Assembly: GCA_016708265.1 (NCBI GenBank)
Contig: JADJGA010000003.1
Location: 620,001 to 684,000 of the forward strand
Source of the DNA: Saprospiraceae bacterium
GTDB taxonomy: Bacteria > Bacteroidota > Bacteroidia > Chitinophagales > Saprospiraceae
DNA length: 64,000 bases
Direction of reading: 5' to 3'
Part shown: positions 36,967 to 47,189 of the stretch, in pieces
Position numbering within the stretch: the first letter of the stretch is position 1
How the letters are laid out: the number at the start of each line of letters is the position of its first letter
The notes under the pieces: model-generated
What the model saw: only the letters and a program-made list of their open reading frames with translations
What the model was told of the DNA's origin: nothing
Database searches by the model: none
Program-made: the position numbers and the translations under genes

Positions 36967-37092
36967 AATTTTTCATTCACAAAAAACTGATTCATGTATT
37001 TAGTCACAGTTTAAATTAGACATTATGCTCTAATAGCTTGAATCTTATGACGAAAAGGAAATTAAATTTGGAAAAATTTTAAATCTGAAAAA

Positions 37093-37992
37093 ATGAAAAA
37101 AATATTATTACTGATATTAGTGACATCGTTTTATTTAAGTGCATCAGGCCAAAAATTTAAACCCTATGTCCTTGCAGGGAATTCAGCATCATCAATTGAT
37201 GTGGTTGAAAAGGCTGTGTCTGAGAAATTAAAAGCTGCCGGCTTTAATATCGAGGGAACTTACAAGCCAATAGCAAGTAAAGACAGAACTATTATAGTGA
37301 TCTCAAATGAGGATTTGATGTCTGCCGTAAAAAAAGTTGGTGGATTTAAAGGATTTGCTCTGGCACTCAGGGTAGCACTGACAGTTGAAAATGGCAAAAC
37401 CTTAGTGTCTTATACTAATCCTGAGTACTGGGGCAGAGCATATTTTACAGACAAATGGGAAACAGCAGCTCCCTTTTATTCAAAAATATCTTCAAAAATT
37501 AAAACAGCCTTAGCTGATTTCAGCAATGAAAAATTCAGAGAATTCGGATCGGAGAAAGGCCTGAGTGCCGGTGACCTGAAAAAATATCATTACATGGTAG
37601 GTATGCCATATTTCGATGATAATGTTAAAATTAAGGAATTCAAAAGTTTTGAAGAAGCCATCAGCAAAATAGAATCCAATCTGAAAAATGGTGTTGCTGA
37701 TGTAAAAAAGGTATATGATGTAAAACTAGCAGGGGAAAAAATGACTTTATACGGATTTGCCCTCACAGGAACCGATGGAGAAAAGTTTTTCATGCCTAAA
37801 ATTGATCTTTCAAGTCCGAAACACACTGCTTTTTTGCCTTATGAATTGCTAGTAGTGGGCAATAAAGCTTATATGCTCCATGGCAGATTTCGTATTGCAT
37901 TGTCATTTCCTGACCTGACGATGGGACAATTTATGAAAATTGTCTCGACACCGGGTTATATCGAAAATAAGATGAAAGAGATATGTAAGTAG
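37093..37992 (+). CDS. Exported protein of unknown function
   Basis: The 299-aa protein has a signal peptide (KKILLLILVTSFYLSASGQ) and a mature region beginning FKPYVLAGNSASSIDVVEKAVSEKLKAAGF. The first half has an alpha/beta pattern (VVEKAVSEKLKAAGFNIEGTYKPI...RTIIVISNEDL) resembling DUF302-like or related small folds, but this is a weak likeness. The second half has KVYDVKLAGEKMTLYGFAL and LPYELLVVGNKAYMLHGRFRIALSFP. It is probably periplasmic. The gene stands alone with AT-rich spacers. Confidence 0.6.
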   Translation: MKKILLLILVTSFYLSASGQKFKPYVLAGNSASSIDVVEKAVSEKLKAAGFNIEGTYKPIASKDRTIIVISNEDLMSAVKKVGGFKGFALALRVALTVENGKTLVSYTNPEYWGRAYFTDKWETAAPFYSKISSKIKTALADFSNEKFREFGSEKGLSAGDLKKYHYMVGMPYFDDNVKIKEFKSFEEAISKIESNLKNGVADVKKVYDVKLAGEKMTLYGFALTGTDGEKFFMPKIDLSSPKHTAFLPYELLVVGNKAYMLHGRFRIALSFPDLTMGQFMKIVSTPGYIENKMKEICK

Positions 37993-38091
37993 GGAAATAG
38001 TTTTGTTTTCAATATTTGTTTCTGCAAAAAAAATCATTCAGGTTCATTAGCAACTATATTCCGGATTTTATAAACTTGATTATAAAACCAT

Positions 38092-38289
38092 TACAATGTT
38101 TTTGATTCTGGCAAATGCATTCAGATACTAGACAACATAATCCAAAAACCTTCCTATGGTTTGATGCTTAATATTCCACGTTCTGCCACAAGCTATGAGG
38201 GTGCAAGCTTTGCCGAAAGTGAATTTGTAAAATCCCTTGTATCATCTCTTTCTGGCACAAAACCAATGCTTATTGTATCTTCATCCTAA
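38092..38289 (+). other. Open frame without start, possible gene remnant
   Basis: After a stop near 38083 a frame stays open to TAA 38287, encoding KPSYGLMLNIPRSATSYEG and a Ser-rich end. No start codon in a sensible place and no family are recognised. Its stop overlaps that of the WD40 gene on the other strand. The rest of 37993-38285 shows nothing. Confidence 0.15.
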
Positions 38290-40877
38290 AGCTTGATCAC
38301 AGCATTCACATTGATAAAATTTTGCTGACCCCGCATCAAATGTAAGCTTTCTTTTTCAAGATCAAAAATGTAGCTTTTATCTGATCTTTGTAATAAGTCC
38401 ACGGAGACAGTTTTAACTATTTTATCGTTGAGCTTGACTTCGATATACTTAATATCATTTTTCAAGGGAGTGATCTTATAAATAAATTTTTGATCCGTTT
38501 CTTTTATAAGTTCTACATCCGGGAATGCCTCACAAATATCTGATTCTGTTAATTTTGGATAGTTAATATCTTCTTCAACTATGATCTTTTGTACAAGGTT
38601 TGAATCATAGAGTTGATCCCAGAATTGTTTGAGTTCAATGGCCTTAAGACCACAAACAAAGTACAGCATGTTTGGGGCACCTAAGGACCCATCAAAACGA
38701 TAATACTCATCATAAATCAGGTAATTATTATTATCAAGTAGCAATAGTGTGTAGAGCATCTTTCCGGTTTTCGCATTCCAAAAAATGGTTTTTTTATCCG
38801 AAGAAAAGGTAAGAATTTGGCTACCATCAGTGTTGAATTTAGCTAACCAGATTGCACCACTATTTACTTCCAATGTATTTAAGAGTTTTCCAGATCTCGT
38901 ATCCCAAAGCCAGGCTGTATTGTCAATAGAAGAAGTCAATATTTGACTACCATCTGGACTGAATACAGCAGACATTATCCAAGAGGTATGTTGAAAAATT
39001 ATTTTTATGAGTTTGCCAGAATTCGTATCCCACAGTCGGGCTGTATGATCATCTGATGCGGTCAGAATTAGGCTGCCATCAGGGCTGAATACAGCTGAAT
39101 TGATTGCATTAGTATGACCTTCCAGAGTGCGTATGAGTTTTCCAGAGCTTGTATCCCAAAGTCTGGCTATATCATTGGCGGAAGCAGTTAAAATTAGACT
39201 TCCATCGGGACTGAATACAGTAGAATTGATTGCATACGTATGGCCTTCCAAAGTGTGTATGAGTTTCCCGGTTCTTGTATCCCAAAGCCGGGCAGCTTTA
39301 TCACTTGATGCGGTAAGTATTTGGCTGCCATCGGGGCTGAATATAGCTGTATTGATTTCATTGTTATTACCATCAAGTGTGTATATGAGTTTTCCAGTTC
39401 TTGTTTCCCAAAGCCGGGCAGTATAATCTCCAGAAGCGGTCAACATTAGGCTGCCGTCTGGGCTAAATTTAACCGACCTGACATAATACTGATGACCTTT
39501 CAGAGTGTGAATGAGTTTTCCGGAGCTGGTTTCCCAAAGCATGGCAGAATAATCATCAGAAGCAGTCAATATTCGGCTACCATCAGGGCTGAATACAGCA
39601 GATCTCACAAAAGAGGTATGTCCATCCAGGGTGTGTTTGAGTTTTCCGGTTCTTGTATCCCAAAGCCGGACTTTTTTATCTGAAGAAGTGATCAAAATTA
39701 GGCTTCCATCGGGGTTGTAAACAGCGGAAAATACATCATACATTTGTGGTTCCAATGTGAAGATGAGTTTTCCAGAGCTCAAATCCCAAAGCCGAGTTGT
39801 ATGATCTTTAGAAGCGGTCAATATTAGGCTACCATCGGGACTGAATACAACAGACATTATCCAAGAGGTGTGTCCAACAAGTGTGCTTATGAGTTTTCCA
39901 GAGTTCGTATCCCAAAGCCGGGCTGTTTTATCACTTGATGCGGTAAGTATTTGGTTGCCATCGGGACTGAATACAGCTGAACCAACAAAAAAAGTATGAC
40001 CTTCCAGAGTGTGTATGAGTTTCCCTGATCTTGTATCCCAAAGTCGGGCTGTTCTATCATTTGATGCGGTTAGTATTTTGTTGCCATCGGGGCTGAATAC
40101 AGCTGAATTGACATAAGACCAATGACCTTTCAGATTATGTATGAGTTTCCCGGAACTTGTATCCCAAAGTCTTGCTGTATTATCATAAGAAGCAGTCAAT
40201 ATTTGGCTGCCATCGGGACTGAATACAGCAGAATTAATAATATTAGTATGTCCCTCTACTGTATGCATGAGGTTTCCTGAACTTGTTTCCCAAATCCTGG
40301 CTGTTTTATCAGTTGATGCAGTGAGAATTAGTCTGCCATCTGGGCTGAATACGGCAGAATTGAGATTATAAATATGCCCCTCCATTGTGTGCAGGAGCTT
40401 TCCTGAGATTGTTTCCCAAAGCATGGCTGTTCTCCTTGATGCGGTGAGAATAAAGCTGCCATCAGGGCTGAATACAGCTGAATTGATATTATTAGTATGC
40501 CCCTCCATTGTGTGAAGGAGCTTTCCTGTGTTTGTTTCCCAAAGTCTGGCTGTTCCATCACCTGATGCGGTCAGGATAAGTCTGCCATCGGGGCTGAAGA
40601 CAGCAGAATTGATATTATTAGTATGCCCCTCCATAGTATGCAGGAGTTTTCCTGTGGTTGTTTCCCAAAGTCTGGCTGTTTTATCATCAGAAGCAGTCAA
40701 TATTTGGCTGCCATTGGGGCTGAAGACAGCCAACTTTACTACATCAGTATGTCCATTAGGCAATACTAGTTTTAATAACTTCCCAGATTCGTTAGTGATA
40801 CTTTCCACACCATTCTGTCCAACACCCACCAGAGAGAAGGTACACATTATCAGCATCTGGATCAATTTGCTTTTCAT
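38286..40877 (-). CDS. Exported WD40-repeat protein with about 16 near-identical repeats
   Basis: The 863-aa protein has a signal peptide (LIQMLIMCTFSLVGVGQ), then about 16 WD40 repeats of 42 residues from residue 40 to 705 (consensus INSAVFSPDGS.ILTAS.D.TARLWDT.SGKL..TLEGH). Sixteen blades would make two propellers. The third repeat is shorter by about one residue. The last (residues 675-710) is divergent: WNAKTGKMLYTL. About 150 residues at the C-terminus form an unrecognised mixed domain (IKYIEVKLNDKIVKTVSVDLL). No T9SS signal is seen. Repeat copies are also nearly identical in DNA, so unequal recombination probably changes their number. A binding scaffold is the likely role. Confidence 0.85.
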   Translation of the reverse strand: MKSKLIQMLIMCTFSLVGVGQNGVESITNESGKLLKLVLPNGHTDVVKLAVFSPNGSQILTASDDKTARLWETTTGKLLHTMEGHTNNINSAVFSPDGRLILTASGDGTARLWETNTGKLLHTMEGHTNNINSAVFSPDGSFILTASRRTAMLWETISGKLLHTMEGHIYNLNSAVFSPDGRLILTASTDKTARIWETSSGNLMHTVEGHTNIINSAVFSPDGSQILTASYDNTARLWDTSSGKLIHNLKGHWSYVNSAVFSPDGNKILTASNDRTARLWDTRSGKLIHTLEGHTFFVGSAVFSPDGNQILTASSDKTARLWDTNSGKLISTLVGHTSWIMSVVFSPDGSLILTASKDHTTRLWDLSSGKLIFTLEPQMYDVFSAVYNPDGSLILITSSDKKVRLWDTRTGKLKHTLDGHTSFVRSAVFSPDGSRILTASDDYSAMLWETSSGKLIHTLKGHQYYVRSVKFSPDGSLMLTASGDYTARLWETRTGKLIYTLDGNNNEINTAIFSPDGSQILTASSDKAARLWDTRTGKLIHTLEGHTYAINSTVFSPDGSLILTASANDIARLWDTSSGKLIRTLEGHTNAINSAVFSPDGSLILTASDDHTARLWDTNSGKLIKIIFQHTSWIMSAVFSPDGSQILTSSIDNTAWLWDTRSGKLLNTLEVNSGAIWLAKFNTDGSQILTFSSDKKTIFWNAKTGKMLYTLLLLDNNNYLIYDEYYRFDGSLGAPNMLYFVCGLKAIELKQFWDQLYDSNLVQKIIVEEDINYPKLTESDICEAFPDVELIKETDQKFIYKITPLKNDIKYIEVKLNDKIVKTVSVDLLQRSDKSYIFDLEKESLHLMRGQQNFINVNAVIKL

Positions 40878-41514
40878 AGTTATTTATTTTTGTGTTTCTT
40901 GTTTTCTACCGCTTTCTGAAGTTTCCATAACTTCAGACAAATATAAATATTCACCTCGGAATATACCCTTATGTAGAACCAAAATTTATCTTTCCAGTTC
41001 AGATATGTTTATTTATTCAATTAAACTAACGATAGCAGAGGGAGGCATCTCATTCACTCCTCCTGCTCCCTCACCCTCCAAAAATCTTCGCCCCAGTTTT
41101 TGTAAAGTTTTGAGGTATCAGCAAATTCAAAATCAAATACTTATATTCAAATTTATGGCACAAATCAAAAATATTTTCTGCAATTAGAAATAACCCATCA
41201 TCATTATGTATGTACATTTTATCAACTGCTTCTCCTGTAGTTCCAATATACAAATATAATGTAGAACTTAACATTCCTATATAGAATAGTATACCATTTT
41301 TTAATCCATTTTTTCTAACAATTTTACTATTACAATGAAAGCAAATTTTTTGTTCATAACCTTTGATTTGACTTAAATGCCCTAATCTAAAGCTTTTTCA
41401 CGATTTTCATCCTGAATTTTGTCTATTACGCCTAATTTTATTATTAAATTAATAAATTGGGAATATACCCGATATTTTCTAGTACCAATCTTATACCACG
41501 AATAGCATGTCGAT
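40878..41514. other. Intergenic gap with possible remnants, no supported gene
   Basis: A -7-like box for the WD40 gene (CAAATATA at 40938-40945, i.e. TATATTTG on the minus strand) lies 61 bases from its start. Further right, two overlapping minus-strand frames (around 41071-41274) end within 25 bases of each other. One reads FADTSKLYKNWGEDFWRV, which looks protein-like but has no start. I cannot identify either. Confidence 0.35.
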
Positions 41515-44500
41515 TTAGATTTTTATCAGTTTAACAATCATTTCCTCTTTGGAAATGATTGTTTTCATGATATACATACCACGCGAAAAATCTGAAAAGT
41601 CAATCTCATAAACAGAACTTTTTATATCAAAAAAACCTTTTAAGCGAGTTCCATTGATATCATATATTTCAATTGCATCTATATCTAATTCGGAATTAAG
41701 TATCAGGAAATCATTCACCGGATTATTAAACGAAATTTTTCCAGTTCCGGTATCATGAGTTGCAACAGTGCCAATGCATTTGCAGTCAATATCGATTTTG
41801 TCATTTGTACCATTTGTATCATCGCCGTCATTGCACGGTGCTCCAATCTGGTCATCAGTTCCACAAAACCTGTAAAAATCACCTTCCCATGGTAATAACT
41901 TATTGTTGTTGAATATTATGGTTTTAGTTGGCTGACAAAATTGTTTCAATTCCTCCGGATAGCATCCGCTTAAATTATTATCTTTTAAATTTATTTTTTT
42001 AATATCATATAATTTACTCATTTCTTTAGGAACTGAACCTGTCAAATTATTATGATTTAAATCTAAACTGGTTAACTGACTGAGATATCCGATTGAAGCT
42101 GGCAGTGACCCTGTGAGTTCATTATTGGCAGCATTAAAATCTATCAAACTATACATATTGCCTATTTCTTCAGGAATTGATCCCTCAAAAAGATTATTTT
42201 TTAAATTCAGATATTGAAGTTGTTTCAAGTTTCCTATCTCTGTTGGAATTGATCCGGTAAATTTATTATTATTAAGGTTAATAGTATTCAATTTAAATAA
42301 ACTACAAAGTTCTTTTGGTAATGTATCTTCAAAATTATTGTAGCTCAGGTCAACATAAGAAATATTAACTGCATTTTTTATTTCGGGTGGCAACTTACCA
42401 GCTAATTTGTTTTTACTTAAATCAAGGAATATTAAACGGTCATAAAAAAGTTCAGCAGGTAAAAATCCTTCTAATCTGTTATTTGAAGCTGAAATGTGTC
42501 TCAGGTTTAGTAGCCCACTTATAACCGTATCAATTATTCCTTCGAATTCATTGTTATCACAGGAAAGATAACTCAACATTTTCAGGTTATTTATTTTATT
42601 AAATATTTCCCCTTCAAATTTATTATCATTTAAAGTCAATACTTCCAATTCAGGAAGATGAAAAAGACTATCAGGAAGCAAGCCTTGAAGTTCATTTTCT
42701 GATAAAAATAAACCCTTTAATTCTTTCAAATTTGATAATTCTGATGGTATTGTACCACTGAAATTATTATTTTGTAAAGCCAGCAATATAAGTTTATTAC
42801 ACATACCAAGTTCACCCGGAATACTGCCAAAAAAATCATTTTTTGTTAAAATCAAATTTTTCAGGCTTGGCAGATTCAGGTAATCCGGGATTTCTCCAAC
42901 GATAAAATTATCCGAAAGATCAATTACTTCAAGTGATGGCATTTTAAAAATTTCATTGCTTATATAATTAAATGCATTATAGTATAGGTTCAGATTTTTC
43001 AGATTATGCAGATTGGCGATATCCCCAGGAATTATGCCTGACATTCTGTTCTGTCCTAAATTCAGGAAATTAAGCTTTCTCAGTTTTCTGATTGAATCAG
43101 GAAAAGAACCGTATATCTCATTATTATCAAGAGCAAGGTAATTCAATTCACTTAGATCATAGATTTCTCTCGGCAATTTACCGAACAATTTATTTTCAGT
43201 TAATTTAACCGAAGTTACCCTTCCATCAACACATTTAACACCATACCATCCACTACATGGATCACAGTTGATTCCCTGAGATCCTTCTTTCCATCCATTT
43301 TTTTTCGTCCAGTAATCTCCGTTTGTTGAATTATAAAGTACCATAAGTGGCTCGTAATCAGGATGACCTACTTCTATGAATTGCCATTGACCACAACCAA
43401 AGCTATTTACGACAAGAACCGAATCTTTGCCATATTTTGTAATTTCAGGTCCTTTCCAGCCAAGTGGTAAAAAACCGGCTTTTAGTTGTTCGGGAGTTGC
43501 ATTGATTTTGCCTAAATCACCATAAACTGTGTCTAAAACATATAAAGTCTTAGAATAAGGATCACTAACGGAACAAAAATTTGAGCCAAAAACAGAAACA
43601 AATGTGCTGCCCGACTTTTTAAATGTAAAATCCAGTTCAGGATTTTCTGTCTCAATTATTTCATCCCCCATTTGCCAGGTATATTTGTCAGCATTTTCGA
43701 TAGTATCAGTAAAGAATTTGTAGTTTTTACCTCCGCAAAAATAATAACTGTCAATATCCTCTCCATAGCAGGAAATGTTCTCTGCATCTGACACTTCATC
43801 AGTACAATAACCGGTAAGCCATTCAATCCAGAAATGACAAATTGTCCCGCTGCATCCATCGATAAATAAATAATAGGTTTTGCCCTCTACCAGTCCATTC
43901 AGGTTTACAAATATTTCTTTAGGTTCAACACAAGGACATGAACCGGCTATCATATTACTCATATCACAATTGTCATAAACCCCCCATTGTAAACCAATAT
44001 TATTTCCTCCTGAAATGCAATGGTTAGTGTGAATTAAAAAATTTGCAATAGTATCTCCTGCAATAAACCCAAACCATGAAGGATTGTGAAATGCATACCC
44101 TGATCCACATCCGGGAATTGGCATGTTCAGCCAGGCTTGATACATTGTGAAACATGAATTATTCAGTTCAGTAAAACTATAATTTTCAGCATCAATACAT
44201 TCAAATGCAGTTTGATCTTCACAAATATCAGGATAATCAAGATAAAATCCGGCATCATAATCTATAATCTGGTTTACTGATGGTAAATAGAAAGTATCTG
44301 TTTTTCCAGTCTCATCAATATCACTGTCTGATCCATCATCAGCAACATCCCTGAGTGTGGGGATAAATTTTTCAAAACAGGAAAACCTCAAATAGTAATA
44401 ACCCGGTTCGATACTTTCATCTGTTTCAAATTCATATTGTCCTTTCGCATCACTTTTGGCTGATGCAACAACGAAATTACTGTCATAATTTACCAGTTCA

Positions 44501-44748
44501 ATTCTGACTCCCTTTAAAGGAAAATCAGAAGATTCCTGAATTCCGTTCTCATTTATATCCCGCCAGACATAATTTCCTATTATTGTGGTTGAATCAGATA
44601 TGCCAACAACCAGCTTTTGTGATTTAATATTATTTGAAGTATTAGGTAAACCAGGTAGCATGCCGGATTTGTAATTGATAAAATTGAATGCCAATGAAAC
44701 ATTACTACTTATTACTATGACCAAAAAAATATCAAAAAACTTTTTCAT
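41515..44748 (-). CDS. Large T9SS-sorted leucine-rich-repeat protein with SdrD-B-like domain
   Basis: The 1077-aa protein has a signal peptide (KKFFDIFLVIVISSNVSLAF). An SdrD B-like/prealbumin domain follows (GNYVWRDINENGIQ, about 55-165), then a cysteine-rich region (about 165-450). A plant-type LRR cap comes next (NGDYWTKKNGWKE, CDPCSGWYGVKC), then about 18 LRRs with L..L..L.L..N...G.IP, about 490-940. A T9SS sorting domain ends it (FNNPVNDFLILNSELD). It should be cell-surface or secreted, probably binding ligands. A -7 box (CAAAATTA on the plus strand, 44765-44772) sits just upstream. Plant-like LRRs of this kind are known from Bacteroidota surface proteins. Confidence 0.88.
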   Translation of the reverse strand: MKKFFDIFLVIVISSNVSLAFNFINYKSGMLPGLPNTSNNIKSQKLVVGISDSTTIIGNYVWRDINENGIQESSDFPLKGVRIELVNYDSNFVVASAKSDAKGQYEFETDESIEPGYYYLRFSCFEKFIPTLRDVADDGSDSDIDETGKTDTFYLPSVNQIIDYDAGFYLDYPDICEDQTAFECIDAENYSFTELNNSCFTMYQAWLNMPIPGCGSGYAFHNPSWFGFIAGDTIANFLIHTNHCISGGNNIGLQWGVYDNCDMSNMIAGSCPCVEPKEIFVNLNGLVEGKTYYLFIDGCSGTICHFWIEWLTGYCTDEVSDAENISCYGEDIDSYYFCGGKNYKFFTDTIENADKYTWQMGDEIIETENPELDFTFKKSGSTFVSVFGSNFCSVSDPYSKTLYVLDTVYGDLGKINATPEQLKAGFLPLGWKGPEITKYGKDSVLVVNSFGCGQWQFIEVGHPDYEPLMVLYNSTNGDYWTKKNGWKEGSQGINCDPCSGWYGVKCVDGRVTSVKLTENKLFGKLPREIYDLSELNYLALDNNEIYGSFPDSIRKLRKLNFLNLGQNRMSGIIPGDIANLHNLKNLNLYYNAFNYISNEIFKMPSLEVIDLSDNFIVGEIPDYLNLPSLKNLILTKNDFFGSIPGELGMCNKLILLALQNNNFSGTIPSELSNLKELKGLFLSENELQGLLPDSLFHLPELEVLTLNDNKFEGEIFNKINNLKMLSYLSCDNNEFEGIIDTVISGLLNLRHISASNNRLEGFLPAELFYDRLIFLDLSKNKLAGKLPPEIKNAVNISYVDLSYNNFEDTLPKELCSLFKLNTINLNNNKFTGSIPTEIGNLKQLQYLNLKNNLFEGSIPEEIGNMYSLIDFNAANNELTGSLPASIGYLSQLTSLDLNHNNLTGSVPKEMSKLYDIKKINLKDNNLSGCYPEELKQFCQPTKTIIFNNNKLLPWEGDFYRFCGTDDQIGAPCNDGDDTNGTNDKIDIDCKCIGTVATHDTGTGKISFNNPVNDFLILNSELDIDAIEIYDINGTRLKGFFDIKSSVYEIDFSDFSRGMYIMKTIISKEEMIVKLIKI
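41533..41563. other. Perfect 13-bp inverted repeat inside the 3' end of the LRR gene
   Basis: AACAATCATTTCC, loop TCTTT, GGAAATGATTGTT. It codes for the last residues of the sorting domain (TIISKEEMIVKL) and would make a strong hairpin in the mRNA 18 bases before the stop. It may protect or end the transcript, or be chance. Confidence 0.4.
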
Positions 44749-44997
44749 GATCTTGATTTTATAACAAAATTATACTAATTTTTTTTGAAAATCAATATAT
44801 CCTCAGACATTTTCATATTAAAACTATTTATAATTATTTGCATCTAAAAAAAATATTTAAACAATTCGTTTTTCAAATATAATCCGGCAATAAATATATA
44901 TAATCTAAGGATTAGTATTATAACTAGATTTTTAACTTTATTTTTGTATTTCCAAACAGAACAAAGCATTTACAGCTATCTAATAAAAATCAGTTAA

Positions 44998-46068
44998 ATG
45001 ACATATAAACGATCTAGCAAAATCAAAGAAAGGACCATCAGCAAAAATGATACTTTGCTGAAGGCTTTGAAACGAATGGATATTATCGATAAAAAAATGC
45101 TTCTGGTTTTCGATGGTGACAAATTTATCAATATTATAAGCATAGGAGATATTCAGAGGGCAATATTAAAAAAATATCCATTAGATACTCAGGTGCTTGG
45201 AGTTTTGAGGCAAAATACAAAATTTGCAGTAGCAGATGAAAGCATGAATGCAATAAAGGGCAAAATGCAGGAATACCGGATAGAGTGTATGCCTGTATTA
45301 GACAATGCAGGTAATCTTACCGATGTTATTTTCTGGGAAGATTTATTCCCTCTGGCTAATCTCAATTCTAAAGATCAATTCAACATACCTGTGGTGATAA
45401 TGGCCGGGGGCAAAGGCACAAGACTGCAGCCTCTTACAAATGTTTTACCCAAACCTCTGATTCCCATTGGCGAAAAAAGCATTCTGGAAAATATTATGGA
45501 CAGTTTTGTGGCACATGGTTCTAACAGGTTTTTCATATCTGTCAATTACAAGGCTGAAATGATTAAATATTATTTCAACGAACTTCAAAACCCAGACTAT
45601 CAAATCTCATATTTTACTGAAGACAAACCACTGGGTACTGCCGGTAGTATGTTTCTTCTGAAAGGACAGATAAATGAAACTTTTTTTGTCAGCAATTGCG
45701 ATATCCTGATAAAAAATGATTATTCCGGGATCCTTGATTATCACAAAAAACACAAAAATGAAATAACAATTGTTTCGGCATTCAGACACTATCCTATTCC
45801 ATATGGAATTATTGAAACATCAAATAATGGCAGATTAAAAAGCATAACGGAAAAACCGGAATTGAGCTTTCAGATAAATACAGGAATGTATATACTCGAG
45901 CCCGAACTCCTTGATGAGATACCTGAAAATTCCTTTTTTCACATAACAGACCTGATTGAAAAAATCAAAAAACGAAAAGGTAAAATTGGAGTTTTTCCAA
46001 TCACCGAAAAATCCTGGATCGATATTGGAGGGTGGGATGAATACATCAAAAACAACCTTCAACAATGA
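44998..46068 (+). CDS. CBS-domain nucleotidyltransferase (PtmE-like sugar-phosphate NTP transferase)
   Basis: The 356-aa protein has two CBS motifs (about 1-125) and then a sugar-phosphate nucleotidyltransferase domain beginning PVVIMAGGKGTRLQPLTNVLPKPL (about 130), with SNCDILIKNDY and GTAGSMFLL. This order, CBS pair then NTP-transferase, is that of PtmE, which makes GDP-glucosamine for legionaminic acid in Campylobacter. Related enzymes make other activated sugars, so the exact product is uncertain. It overlaps the next gene by ATGA (46065-46068), so the two are translationally coupled. Confidence 0.8.
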   Translation: MTYKRSSKIKERTISKNDTLLKALKRMDIIDKKMLLVFDGDKFINIISIGDIQRAILKKYPLDTQVLGVLRQNTKFAVADESMNAIKGKMQEYRIECMPVLDNAGNLTDVIFWEDLFPLANLNSKDQFNIPVVIMAGGKGTRLQPLTNVLPKPLIPIGEKSILENIMDSFVAHGSNRFFISVNYKAEMIKYYFNELQNPDYQISYFTEDKPLGTAGSMFLLKGQINETFFVSNCDILIKNDYSGILDYHKKHKNEITIVSAFRHYPIPYGIIETSNNGRLKSITEKPELSFQINTGMYILEPELLDEIPENSFFHITDLIEKIKKRKGKIGVFPITEKSWIDIGGWDEYIKNNLQQ

Positions 46069-47189
46069 AAAGGGTTTTAATAATAGGAGATGGTAATTCA
46101 GTTTTTGTTCTAAACCACGTTAAAAATATTGTCTTAAATGATAATTCATTTACTTTTGACATATTTTTAACTAATAGTTTTCTCAGAGATGATTACAAGT
46201 CTTATTTCAACAACATTTACTATTCTCACAAAAAATCATTTTTAACGCAAATACCTGTATTTAAAGGAGCTATAATTAGACTTTTAATAATTGTCTCTCT
46301 TCTGAGATTTAGAAAAACATATGACATCACCCACATTCAATTCCTGAATGACAACATAATATATTTCAATATTTTCAGAAACTTTGCCTCCAAAGTGGTC
46401 CTTTCTGTATGGGGAAGTGATTTTTACAGGGCAAAAGGACTGAATCTATGGTTGAAAAAACGAATTTTTAAAGATGCTGATATTATCACATTTGCTAATG
46501 AACAGACAAGAGACGATTTTGTGAAAGCAATTCCAACAAATGCTGAGTTAAAAATATGCAGGTTTGGATTACTTCCTCTTGATTATCTTGAAAATTTGAA
46601 TTCAACTAAACAAAAAAGCAGACATTACCTTGATCTGCCTGAAAATAAAACAATAATCACCATTGGTTATAACCTGAACCCGAATCAGCAGCATTTAAAG
46701 ATCATAGAAGAATTAAAAAAACTCCGAAACAAGGATTATTATGCTGATTTATTCCTCCTGGTTCCTGTAACCTACCCTGCTGATAAACATAATTACAGAT
46801 CTGAATTGCTAAACACACTGAAATCTACCGGTCTTGAATTTAAAACAATTGAGAATTACCTTCCTGAAATTGAAAATGCTCATCTTCGCAATTGTTCCGA
46901 TATAATGATCCAGCTTCAAACCACTGATCAATTATCTGGTGCCATGCAGGAATACCTGTGTACTGAAAATCTTGTTATTACCGGATCATGGCTACCATAT
47001 AAAATCCTGCTCGAAAAAGGAATAAATATGATCATGATCAATTCAATTTCAGAACTAAGCTCTGTTCTTGATAAAACAATTGGCAATTTTGAATCCCTGA
47101 AAAAATCAGTACACAAAAACAGAGATGTAATTATGGAATTGAGCAGCTGGAAAAAAAATATACAAGCCTGGATTGATCTGTATCTATGA
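46065..47189 (+). CDS. Glycosyltransferase (GT4-like)
   Basis: The 374-aa protein looks like a GT-B enzyme: N-terminal VLIIGDGNSVFVLNHVKNIVLNDN, a middle SVWGSDFYRAKG segment with KKRIFKDADIITFAN, and a C-terminal half with ITIGYNLNPNQQH and LIIPRNCSDIMIQLQ-like DIMIQLQTTDQLSGAMQEYL. I would place it near GT4 or the Fuc4NAc-type transferases, without certainty. It is coupled to the nucleotidyltransferase, which probably supplies its sugar donor. The end of the gene is 55 bases before the low-complexity artefact. Confidence 0.65.
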   Translation: MKRVLIIGDGNSVFVLNHVKNIVLNDNSFTFDIFLTNSFLRDDYKSYFNNIYYSHKKSFLTQIPVFKGAIIRLLIIVSLLRFRKTYDITHIQFLNDNIIYFNIFRNFASKVVLSVWGSDFYRAKGLNLWLKKRIFKDADIITFANEQTRDDFVKAIPTNAELKICRFGLLPLDYLENLNSTKQKSRHYLDLPENKTIITIGYNLNPNQQHLKIIEELKKLRNKDYYADLFLLVPVTYPADKHNYRSELLNTLKSTGLEFKTIENYLPEIENAHLRNCSDIMIQLQTTDQLSGAMQEYLCTENLVITGSWLPYKILLEKGINMIMINSISELSSVLDKTIGNFESLKKSVHKNRDVIMELSSWKKNIQAWIDLYL

